This document shows positions 53,113 through 63,073 of a DNA stretch of 64,000 nucleotides, one piece after another. The stretch is from Erigeron canadensis (lineage: Eukaryota > Streptophyta > Magnoliopsida > Asterales > Asteraceae). Each line of letters starts with the position of its first letter. The stretch's first letter is position 1. The notes below the pieces were generated by a model that was given only the letters and a program-made list of their open reading frames with translations, did no database searches and was not told the DNA's origin. The translations under genes were made by a program, and so were the position numbers. The stretch spans positions 20,540,270 to 20,604,269 of the forward strand of contig NC_057765.1 in the NCBI RefSeq assembly GCF_010389155.1. Reading direction: 5' to 3'.

Positions 53113-56100
53113 TTAATGAGGATTTAACATACCCAGTTCACTGATGAGATGTTTAAAAGTTTTCTCATCAAGAGGTTTTGTAAAGACATCAGCTAACTGT
53201 TTATCAGTGGGGATGAAATGTATTTCAATGTCTCCTTTCATAACATGATCACGAATGAAGTGATACCTGATGTCAATATGCTTTGTCTTTGAGTACATCA
53301 CTGGGTTGTGAGATATAGCAATTGCACTGGTATTGTCACAAAAAATTGGGGTTCTTGTGTATTTCATACCATAATCAAATAACTGGTTTTTGATCCAGCG
53401 AATCTGGGCACAGCAACTGGCCGCAGAAATGTATTCTGCTTCAGCAGTAGACATTGAGACCGAAGTCTGCTTCTTACTGGTCCAACTCACCAGTTTTCCC
53501 CCTAGGAAGTGACATCCACCAGTTGTGGATTTTCTATCAATCTTACAACCTGCATGATCTAAATCTGAATAACCCATTAGATCTAACCCTGAGCCTTTGG
53601 GATACCAAAGACCAAGGCTAGGGCACCCTTTCAGGTACCTGAAAATGCATTTAACAGCATGCAAATGTGATTCTTTTGGATTAGCCTGAAATCTGGCACA
53701 TAGACATGTTGCAAACATAATATCTGGTCGACTAACAGTTAAATACATCATTGAACCAACCATTCCACGATATTCCTTTTGGTCCACTGGTTTGCCATTT
53801 GGGTCAGAGTCCAAATTTAATGGAGCTGAAATAGGTGTGGTTTTCGATGGGATAGAATCATATTTGTATTTTCTTAACAAATCTCTGACATATTTTTCTT
53901 GGTTAATAAAAATACCATCCATGGTTTGTTTAATTTGTAAACCTAAGAAAAATGTTAATTCACCCATTAAACTCATCTCATATTCTTGAGACATAATTTT
54001 TGAAAACCTTTTACACATCCCATCATCAGTTGACCCAAATATAATGTCATCAACATAAATTTGTACCAGTAAGATATTACCTTTTTCTTCCAAGATAAAC
54101 AAGGTATTATCTATTGCACCTCTTTGAAAACCATTGTTAAGAAGATGTTTAGTTAGAGTGTCATACCAGGCTCTTGGGGCTTGACGAAGACCATACAAAG
54201 CTTTGTTTAGTCTATATACCCAGTGAGGATGCTTTTCATTCACGAAACCTGGAGTCTGCTTAACATACACTTCTTCTTCCAACTTGCCATTCAGAAACGC
54301 ACTTTTGACATCCATCTGGAAGACTTTGAATTGCAAATGAGTAGCATAAGCCAAGAAAATTCTAATGGCTTCAAGTCTTGCAACTGGAGCAAAAGTTTCA
54401 TCGAAATCAACACCTTCTGCTTGACAATAACCCTTGGCAACCAATCTTGCTTTGTTCCTTATAACATTGCCATCTTCATCCATCTTGTTCCGGTAGACCC
54501 ACCTCGTTCCAATGGGTTCTTTCTTTAACCCTGGAGGACAAGGAACAAGTTCCCAAACATTGTTCCTTTCGAACTGGTTGAGTTCTTCTTGCATAGCTTC
54601 AACCCAGCTTGGATCTTCCAAAGCCTCGTCAATCTTCTTTGGTTCAATCAGTGATAAGAAGGTGACGTTCAAGCATTGATCACTTGTGGCTCTTCTAGTC
54701 TGAACCCCACTATCTGGATAGCCAATAATCTGCTCGATGGGATGAGCAGCAGTCCATTTAGTGTATTGACTAGGTTGATATACTACAACATCAGTGCAAG
54801 ACACCTGACGATCTCCAACAGATGTAGCAACTGGAGGAGGATTAGTCCAAACTACTTCAACTTCATCATCAGTGTCAACTGGAGAGTTAACGCGATTATC
54901 TTCAAACAAAGGTATATCTTGAAGAACTGGAGAAGCTTGAACTGGTTCTGATGTTGTTGTGGCACGTACATCTGATTCAATTACCAGTTTTTCAGGTAGA
55001 TTAAAACTGATAGAGGGATAAAATGAGGTGTCACTGGAACCCTTCTTTTCTTTAACTGGTTCCAAGTCTTGATGACTGGAAACATTTTCTGGTGCAGTAA
55101 TTGATTGATGAACTTGATCAGATACACCAAAATCAACTAGGACAACTGAAGATAAATCAAGGCTTGGTCTTTTGTTGATTGCTTCATTTATTTCATCGAA
55201 CGTGACATGAATTGTCTCATGTACCTTTTGGAGTCTATAATTATAAACTCTATAGGCTTTTCTTATATCTGAGTACCCCACAAAGACACCTTCGTCAGCT
55301 TTTGCATCAAACTTTCCCAGCTGACTAGAATCGTTTAAGATATAAACTGGACAACCAAATACATGAAAGTATCCAATATTTGGTTTACGATTCCTAAGGA
55401 CTTCATAGGAAGTCTTCCTATGTCTCTTGACATAAACTGACCGGTTTTGGGTGTGACAAGCAGTTGCCACAGCTTCAGCCCAAAAACAGGTGGGAAGACC
55501 GGATTCAGATAACATACTTCTGGCAGCTTCAATCAATGTGCGATTCTTTCTTTCAACCACACCATTTTGCTCTGGAGAACGAGCTGATGAGAAGTTTTGA
55601 GAAATGCCAGTGTCAGTGCAAAATGTCTCCAATTCTTTATTAATGAATTCTGTACCATTATCACTTCGCAACTGACACACTTTCTTGGTATACTTGAGTT
55701 CAATTCTTTTGATGAGAGAGATAATTTCACCAGGTGCATCACTCTTTGATCTGATAAATATCACCCAACGATATCTGGTGTATTCATCGACTACAACTAA
55801 AGTGTATTTCTTGCCAGCTTTAGTTTGAACATTCACTGGACCAAAGAGATCCATATGAAGCATGTGAAGAGGTTCAGTGATACTGAAATTCTGCCTGGTC
55901 ATGAAACTGGCTCTTTTCTTTCTTCTTGCCCATTTCACACCCTGGACATGGCTTCTCCTTTTTAAAGGAAAACAAAGGTATCCCATCTACCAGTTGCTTT
56001 CTTGACAACTTGTTGATATTTTTGAAATTAAGGTGGGATAACCGTTTATGCCACAGCCAGTTGGTATCCTCATCAGCCTTGACATAGAAACAATGTTCTT

Positions 56101-56488
56101 TTGGAGCAGGCTCCATGTCTATGATGTACACATTCCCTTTTGTTGGTGCAATCATCACCACCTTCCAATCCTTGTTAAAAACAGTGCCTTGAGCAATATC
56201 GAACAGTACCCTATTACCATCATCACAAAGTTGACTGACACTTATCAGGTTATATTTCAAACCATTAACAAATGCAACTCTTGTGAACTGGATCTGCCCA
56301 TTGTCAACAACACCATATCCTTCAGTTTTCCCATTTCCATCATTACCAAATGTCACTGCCGGTCCATCACAGACAGTGAACTCTTCCAGCAGGGGCTTAC
56401 ATCTGGTCATAGTCCGGCCAGCCGCGCTGTCCAGATACCAGATATTCTTCTTTCGATCGCCCTGCACACCCAAGTAAACAATTAGTTA
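53113..56488 (-). pseudogene. pol: Sire-C pol, one frameshift
   Basis: Protease and the start of integrase are encoded from about 56488 to 55915 (LDSAAGRTMT, DSA in the active-site position; WLWHKRLSHLNF; CPGC). A 4-base insertion near 55915 shifts the frame. The second frame runs uninterrupted to 53113. It has the integrase core ([37 protein letters not shown]), RT ([56 protein letters not shown]) and RNase H ([46 protein letters not shown]). It ends ELGMLNPH. Apart from one insertion it is complete and close to Sire-D. Confidence 0.93.
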
Positions 56489-56638
56489 TTTTTGTGAACC
56501 CATCTTTTCTTGATGGGTCCACTGGACTCCTTCTGAGAAGTCTCAGGAGTTTGACTTGGTGTAGAACTGGATGAAGAAACTGGAGGGTTCTCTCCAGCTT
56601 TAGGAGTAAAAACAATTGGTTTGAGTAGAATTTTAGCG
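56489..56638 (-). pseudogene. gag: Sire-C gag C-terminal remnant
   Basis: Encodes the end of gag (AGENPPVSSSSSTPSQ, SSGPIKKRWVHKNN) in the frame one base from pol, ending TAA. It is homologous to residues 765-801 of Sire-D gag and truncated upstream. Confidence 0.8.
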
Positions 56639-57534
56639 AAAAGTTTATAAACGTTGTTTAATCATCTTGAAATTCACTGATTTCACAATTCCTTGAAAAT
56701 TTTAAAATAAAATAAGTTAATTAAATGCAAATATAAAAACCTTATAAACTTAAAATTAAAAATATAAGAAAAAACAAACTGGTAATTATATTTCTTTTCT
56801 TTAATTGTACTTTGTAAATAAAATTTTTTTTAGCTGTATATTTATTAATAGTGAAAAGTGAATGTTTGGATGTCATATGGTTAGATTGAGGTTAAGTCAG
56901 CTTTTTTTATTATTATATATTAAGAAAAGATACTTGAATTTATATTACTATAAAGCTAATATGTTTTTTTTTGAATTATATTATCTCACCCCCTGAAAAT
57001 TTAAAAATATCATAGTTCGAATTTGTAAATATTTTAAAAATTTTACCATTTTGTTTGTGCTATAAAAATACTTTATTTGAATATATGAATGGATTAAGCT
57101 TTAAATATATTTGTGTTGATATAATTTTCATCTAATATTGTATAGAATCAACAAATATATCTATTGTCAAAGTTCAAAAAGAAGTTAAAAAAGAGAAGAA
57201 GCTAAAACATGTAAATTAAGACGGTCGAAGTATTATATTTAATGAACATGTATTAATTCTAATTCGTAATTATACAAAGAAGAAACATATCTTTCAAACC
57301 ATATACAATTAAAACCATTTTAAATAATAATAACATCATTTTTAGACATGCAGTATCCTTATTTAACTTTGTGTACACGATCATTATATAAAGATATAAC
57401 ATACATATTAACCATCTTTGATGTAAAATTTTCTTTTTTTAATAATACTATCGTTGTATTTCAACATGTTTCATTTATAAAAATTTTAAAATATAATATG
57501 TTAGTCTCGCATATAACGCGGAAATATAATCTAG
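56639..57534. other. AT-rich region ending in a Helitron-like 3' terminus
   Basis: No gene. At 57505-57534 a small GC hairpin (ctcgcatataacgcgga, weak) is followed by AATATAATCTAG and then T, the layout of a Helitron 3' end. No matching 5' end is identified, because the left side is the broken end of Sire-C. Confidence 0.4.
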
Positions 57535-58347
57535 TTAGTATTAGTATTTGATAGCTATAAGGTAACTTAAAATAAAAATTTTAAGGGCACAAGTCACTCA
57601 AAAAATAAGCTAAGTGTCGATTAAAAAGAGCATTAATCTTATATTAATGTACTAATGCCCTGACCCGTCCGATGAACGGGTAGTCTTAAAATAGATAATT
57701 AACTGCATATAAATAGTTTCCATTTTACACTTTTTTTCAACTTTACTTTAATCAATACGAAAGTTAAAAAAAAACATATAAAAATTAACTTCATATAAAT
57801 AGTGATTCCAATTTACATTTTTTTTTCAACTTCAGTTTAATCGATACAAAAGCTAAAGAAGAAATCTATGAAAATTAACTTCAAATAAATAATGATTCCA
57901 ATTTACCTTTTTTTTTCAACTTTAGTTAAATCAATATGAAAACAAAAGAAGAAATATATGGAAGCTAACTCCAGATAAATACTAATTCCAGTTTTTGTTT
58001 CCAACTTTAGTTAAATAAATTTTTTTTGTCGTATATATATATTTTTTTTTTTTGGGGGGGGGGGGAGTTAGAATATGTGAAGATTTTTTCTAGGTTGTAT
58101 ATATATATCATAAATTAATAATAATTTTTGGGAGTTTTTTTTTATTAATAATATAAAGGTCGGGTTTAAAAAATAGAGTATTAATAAATACACAGTATTA
58201 GGCTTAAAAAGAAGGATTAAGGGTGTCAAGTGTACCCCCAACCTTCTCTTTTAGTTATATTATAAACAAATTGGTAGATGATATTCTAAATATCATTGTG
58301 TTTTAGTATATTTGAAATTTTGATTTTAAAAACTATTTGAAATCTTA
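57535..58347. repeat. 90-bp tandem repeat and homopolymer tract
   Basis: 57710-58020 contains about 3.5 copies of a unit of about 90 bp: ATAAATAnTGATTCCAATTT, poly-T, CAACTTTAGTTAAATCAATA, then a purine-rich part. At 58042-58065 a run of 12 T is followed directly by 12 G. No gene. Confidence 0.75.
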
Positions 58348-58495
58348 TCTTAATATATACTATAAGACAATTGAACTAATAATTTATTGACCAATCAAAT
58401 CGTTCAAATTTATCAAATTAACTATGGCTTATATTAACTATAAAATTAAAAATATTAATAATCATTATTCATATATATTATTATATTAGTATTTA
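58348..58495 (+). repeat. Helitron-like repeat, copy 3 left part
   Basis: Starts TCTTAATATATACTATAAG, compatible with a Helitron 5' TC end. It shares GACAATTGAACTAATAA and CCAATCAAATCG with copies 1 and 2. Interrupted by M2 and continues at 59316-59525. Confidence 0.5.
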
Positions 58496-59306
58496 GGGTA
58501 AATTGCACAAAAAGGTATTCTAGTTTGTTAGTTTTTAAATTTAAGGTATTCAACTTTTTTTTGATCAATAAAAGGTATCCATGTTTGTTAATTTTATAAT
58601 TTAAGGTATTCAATTTTTTTTTATATATCAATAAAAGGTATTCATCTTTTCAAAACATAAAATTAAAAATTTTTCTTGATATTTTTTAACCGCGAATTTC
58701 GTTAACTTTTCGTACATAGAGGGAACACTAGGTAGTTCAAAACTATCCTTATCCGAACCCATAATTCGATCTGATTTTTCTCTAAAAGCCAAATATCTGC
58801 AGTCTTAAATATCCGAATATCAAATATTCAACTTTTTGGATCAGATTCGGATAATGAAATCCATAATCTGAAAATTTAGACATCTGAATTACAAATCTTC
58901 GGGAACTACCGCTTTTTTTATCCACCGACACAACATGAATAAATAAATCGTCAATAAAAAATAAAATAAGATATCTAAAGGTTAAATATTATAGAGTCGA
59001 AATTTTTGAAATTTCGGTATTGAAAATTAAAATATTTTATTCCAAAAATCGAATGTTCGAGGTTTTGAACATCCTAGTGGTCCTTCCATGTACGAAAAGT
59101 TAATGAAAACAGCGGTTAAAAAATGTCATGAAAAAAGTTTAATTTTAAATTTTGAAAAGTTGAATACCTTTTATTGATAAAAAAAAGTTGAATACTTTAA
59201 ATTTAAAAATTAACAAAATTGGATACCTTTTATTGATAAAAAATAAGTTGAATACCTTAAGTTTAAAAACTAACAAACTTTGATACCTTTTTTGTGCAAT
59301 TTACCC
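58496..59306. mobile_element. M2, Mutator-like MITE with 250-bp inverted repeats
   Basis: An 811-bp element starting GGGTAAATTGCAC and ending GTGCAATTTACCC, with a perfect 9-bp duplication TAGTATTTA (58487-58495, 59307-59315). The arms (about 58496-58743 and 59063-59306) are inverted copies of each other. Each arm has three internal repeats of AAGGTATTCAA(C/T)TTTT with ATCAATAAAAGGTA. The centre (58744-59062) is unique and non-coding. Confidence 0.88.
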
Positions 59307-59315
59307 TAGTATTTA

Positions 59316-59642
59316 TGTTAATTTGTAAAAAAGTCTCATTAATTTACACTTTTTTTGTTTTCCTACACTTTTTAGCCCGTAATACTTAAATTATATTTAT
59401 TTTTAGCAATCAACTTGAGAAAATTTTTTCAAAATTTTTAAAAAAAGCTATAAAAAGTATTTATATTTAATTTTCTAAAGTTATAATTGTCATTCAAATC
59501 AAGATTTCTAATTGTTATAAAAAAATAGAGTTAATTTCATTAGGTGCCCCTGTGGTTGTCGATATTATTTGTTTCCACCCTATGCTTTTTTTTCATCGCT
59601 AGGTACCCTTATGGTTCGTGTTAATTTCATTAGGTGCCCTTC
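59316..59642 (+). repeat. Helitron-like copy 3 right part and flank of Sire-D
   Basis: 59316-59525 matches copy 1 (TTTATATTTAA...ATTCAAATCAAG). It is followed by two direct copies of GTTAATTTCATTAGGTGCCC (59530-59549 and 59619-59638) separated by about 70 bp, an unknown repeat into which Sire-D inserted. No gene. Confidence 0.55.
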
Positions 59643-60600
59643 TGTTAGGTCCAGTTTTAACTAAACTGGAGCTCTCTAGTGACATCTGGAGAGCATGAGG
59701 AATTGTCCGAAATATTAGAAGTCCAGTTGCATTGTACAGGTTTAGCAACTGATGACTTCCTCCAGTTGAGATCAGACGACTAGAATCTGAAGACCTTCCA
59801 GTTGAAGTCAAAGACAACAAATGGAAAATAGAGATTGGCAATGGCAGCGAAGCCCAGTTGACAATCTACCAGATCAATCAACTGGAGAATCCTCCAGTGT
59901 AAATGCTCTTACAAAGCTTTACACTGATTACGAGGAGGACCTTTTTACTCTACATCCTTTTAACCGGACAATGATATTGTCTTTGGATAAAGATACAAAG
60001 ATGTAGAGTGGTTGAATAAAGTAACCTTTTGTCTTACTTTATTTAACACACACAAAGGATTATTTAAACAATACTTTTGTGTGCTGTCAACCATATTTGT
60101 ACATCGAAAATGAGATCCCCATGCTCAATCTTCGACTATAAATAGAGGTCCTTGCACAAGCTGTTTCAATAACTTTGCAAATACATATATTCTGCAATAT
60201 TGGTGAACTTGTGCAATATTCTCTCAATCGCAAAAAGAAACATTTCACAACTCTAAGTGTTTCGATTGTTTAGGAGAATTTCCAAGTTTAGATCAATTGT
60301 AATTCATGGGTTGTTAGGATATTTACATTCTTGTATTATCTTGGTTCCGCAACAACCTTGTATTTTATTTAAACAAGTAATAAATAAAATACACTTGAAA
60401 ATTACATATTGTCTCACCAGTTTATATACTCGTCATTTATATTATTGCATGTATTAATATTCTGTCACTTTAATACTTAATTCCAGTTAACCTGGTACAC
60501 GATCAAACTAAACTGGTCACATCCAGATTAATTGATCGTGTTGCAAAGTTCACTCACCATCGACATAGAGGTGTCTTCAGCACCCATCTAGTGATAGTTG
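59643..60600 (+). repeat. Sire-D 5' LTR (3' border approximate)
   Basis: Starts TGTTAGGTCC. The end is uncertain within about 60555-60610 because the partner LTR is outside the window. TATAAATAGAG lies at 60137-60147. An inverted repeat cacacaaa/tttgtgtg (60049-60056, 60076-60083) lies upstream of it, in the same place as the perfect hairpin of the Sire-A LTR. Confidence 0.85.
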
Positions 60601-60611
60601 GGACTAAAAAG

Positions 60612-60623
60612 TGGTATCAGAGC
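60612..60623 (+). other. Primer binding site of Sire-D
   Basis: TGGTATCAGAGC, initiator tRNA-Met type. Confidence 0.92.
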
Positions 60624-60667
60624 AGGCAGGTTGAATTGTTTCAATTCTATAACCTAGGTCTGCTTCG

Positions 60668-63073
60668 ATGGCTGCTGAAGGTGAGAATGGTTCTGGTCCA
60701 AATGAATCTAATCCTAATATTGCTACTCCTTTAAATACTAACCCTCCTCCTCCTCCTCCTACTCCTGGAGCTAACCACGTTCATGTACATTACTCCAACT
60801 CTCCTGTTCCCAAATTCGATGGGAATGGTGAGACATTTGGTACATGGAAGGCTAGAATGCTCTTGCATTTTGGTGGGATAGAGAGGTATATGTTGAAAAT
60901 CCTTAAGGATGGGCCATATACACCCATGTCCAGTGGTGTTAGCCCTCTTCTCGACCCCACTGGGAGAAGAGGCACCAGGGAAAAATCTGAGGAACATTGG
61001 TCAGATGAGGATCGCAGATTGGTTGATCTTGATACCAAACTGAAAAACATGATTCTTTCTGCTATACCTGAGGAACTAATTCCTACTCTTGTGCTATTTC
61101 CAAGTGCAAAATCTATGTGGGATGAATTAGTTCTCCAGTTTGAAGGAGGAAATGACACCATTGTCACTAGAAAGGTTGCTCTCAACAAGAAGTATGAATC
61201 CTTCTTTGCTCTTCCCAATGAAAGTTTAACTGGTACTTATACCAGATTTACTGGCCTAATTAATCAACTTAGAGGCTTGGGAGTGGAGAAGGATAAGGAT
61301 ATTCTTCTTGAAAAATTCTGTGATGTTTTGCCATCCAAATGGGCACACATGGTTCTTGTCTTAAGACAAGGAAAGACCTTGCATAGCCATACTCTTGCCT
61401 CTCTTTATGGAGCCTTCAGATTTACTGAAGATAATGATGCAGCAAGATTACTCGCTGAACAAGATGCTTTAAACCATGCTCAGAGTTCCAAGGCTGCCAA
61501 CTTTTCTGGGCAACCTTGTGCTGCTTTAATATCTACTGAGAATGTCCAGTCACATTCTATGAAGGAAATGTTAAACAACTTTTTGAACTCTGGTCTAACC
61601 ACTAATCTCAGTGATGGTTGTGAGGAAACTGACGATGATGATCTGGTTGCCATGATTGCTAAAACCTTTAATAGGTTTAAGCATAAATCTAATCGATTTA
61701 ATGGGTCCAATAATGCTTCCAATTCAATCTCAATGGATAAGGCTAATCTTACCTGCTATAAATGTGGTAAGAAAGGCCATTTCATGAAGGAATGCAGATC
61801 TAGTCAGATGAACTACCAAACTGGTCCTATTGTCCCAAACTTTGTTAAAACTGATGATTATAAGGCCAAATACAAGAAACTTAAGGCCCAGATTGCTCTC
61901 ATGTCTCTTGAACAAAATAATGAGAAAGAAAAGAACAAGTGCATGATGGCTCAAACTGAAGGGAAATGGGAACTCTCTGATGATTCATCTGATGATGAAG
62001 AAGAGATTAGAGATATGTGTTTCATGGCATTGGAGAGTCAACAACCAGTGGTGAAGGATGATGTTGTATCTGGAAGATGGGTTGATATCATTTTAAAGAA
62101 GGTAAGGGATTATGATATCGAAATTGATTCAGAACTGAAATTGGATATTGCTGAATCATTGAATGATGACTTGTTATTTGTTGAAACCATGAGAACTGAC
62201 TGTGAAAGATATTTAGAAACAGTTTTGGTTGAATTAAACAACATGAAAAGTCAAGTAAATGATTTGCAAAGTGTCCAGTTGGCTCTTAAAGAGTCAGATT
62301 TGAAAAACGAGGCATTGGAAAGAGATAACCAAAAACTGAAATTTGATCTTGAAAAAGAACATATGGTTATTAATTCTTGGGTTCAAGCATCTGGTAAAAA
62401 TTATGACGCTTTTTCTAAAACCATTGATGCTCAAAAAACTGCCTGGAAATCTGGTGATCTTCAGATGGCAGCTGTTTTACCCACAATTCACCAATTGCCA
62501 GAATCTGTTAAAATTGAAACACCTTATGATTCCTCTGGCACAATCAAATCTGAATCCACTAAGACCAACCCTGTTGAGGTCAAAACTGGAGCCAAGAAGG
62601 CTAAAGCTACAGTTAAAAAGGAATATGGTGACAATCCTTTACCTCATAAGTCAAGTGAGTCCTCAACTCTAAAGACTAAAACCCCCGCTGAGCCAAAGTC
62701 CAAAGGCCAGCAGCCTGAAGAAAAAAACATTTTGGTAAGAATGGAAAATCAAATCCAAAATTTGTCAAGGCAGGTACAAAGTTGTACTGCCAGAATTAAG
62801 AATTTGGAAGGAGGTGCATCCTCTTCTGTTGAAAAACAAATTGTCAAAACTCCTCCTCAAAAACAAAAGATAAAACAATCTGCTCAGAAAGGAGCATACA
62901 TCGAAAAGAAAAAGGAGGTCAATGTTCCACTGAAACCAATTGTTTTTATTCCAGAAACTGGAGAGAACCCTCCAGTTTCCTCATCCAGTTCAACACCTAG
63001 TCAAGCACATGGGACTTCTCGGAAGAAGTCCAGTGGACCCATCAAGAAAAGATGGGTTCACAAAAATAACTGA
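60668..63073 (+). CDS. gag: Sire-D gag polyprotein, intact
   Basis: 801 codons starting MAAEGENGSGPNE, 45 bp after the primer site, with no earlier ATG in frame. It has a Pro-rich N terminus (25-33) and a UBN2-type capsid domain at about 45-270 (PVPKFDGNGETFGTWKARM, KYESFFALPNESL, LRQGKTLHSHTLASLYGAF). An acidic linker is followed by the CCHC knuckle CYKCGKKGHFMKEC at 363-376. A coiled coil covers about 500-590, with a Lys/Ser-rich tail ending SSGPIKKRWVHKNN. It forms the virus-like particle and binds genomic RNA. The length and coiled coil fit Sireviruses. Pol is in the -1 frame, overlapping the stop by four bases. Confidence 0.92.
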   Translation: MAAEGENGSGPNESNPNIATPLNTNPPPPPPTPGANHVHVHYSNSPVPKFDGNGETFGTWKARMLLHFGGIERYMLKILKDGPYTPMSSGVSPLLDPTGRRGTREKSEEHWSDEDRRLVDLDTKLKNMILSAIPEELIPTLVLFPSAKSMWDELVLQFEGGNDTIVTRKVALNKKYESFFALPNESLTGTYTRFTGLINQLRGLGVEKDKDILLEKFCDVLPSKWAHMVLVLRQGKTLHSHTLASLYGAFRFTEDNDAARLLAEQDALNHAQSSKAANFSGQPCAALISTENVQSHSMKEMLNNFLNSGLTTNLSDGCEETDDDDLVAMIAKTFNRFKHKSNRFNGSNNASNSISMDKANLTCYKCGKKGHFMKECRSSQMNYQTGPIVPNFVKTDDYKAKYKKLKAQIALMSLEQNNEKEKNKCMMAQTEGKWELSDDSSDDEEEIRDMCFMALESQQPVVKDDVVSGRWVDIILKKVRDYDIEIDSELKLDIAESLNDDLLFVETMRTDCERYLETVLVELNNMKSQVNDLQSVQLALKESDLKNEALERDNQKLKFDLEKEHMVINSWVQASGKNYDAFSKTIDAQKTAWKSGDLQMAAVLPTIHQLPESVKIETPYDSSGTIKSESTKTNPVEVKTGAKKAKATVKKEYGDNPLPHKSSESSTLKTKTPAEPKSKGQQPEEKNILVRMENQIQNLSRQVQSCTARIKNLEGGASSSVEKQIVKTPPQKQKIKQSAQKGAYIEKKKEVNVPLKPIVFIPETGENPPVSSSSSTPSQAHGTSRKKSSGPIKKRWVHKNN

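Larger units (their letters stand above)
48309..56638 (-). mobile_element. Sire-C, Sirevirus-like copia, truncated at both ends
   Basis: Minus orientation. The left end has only the first 80 bp of the 3' LTR (48309-48388, TGTTAGGTCC on minus), then the polypurine tract (48391-48400), aORF, spacer, pol and the last part of gag. At 56638 homology to Sire-D gag stops, so the 5' LTR, leader and most of gag are missing. No target duplication is visible. LTR start and coding regions match Sire-D closely, so the two belong to one family. Pol has a single frameshift and aORF has two stops. Confidence 0.9.

Noticed and set aside
57655..57690. Second Helitron 3' end (acccgt...acgggt hairpin)
   Set aside because: The hairpin is present but CTRR is not at the right distance on either strand.
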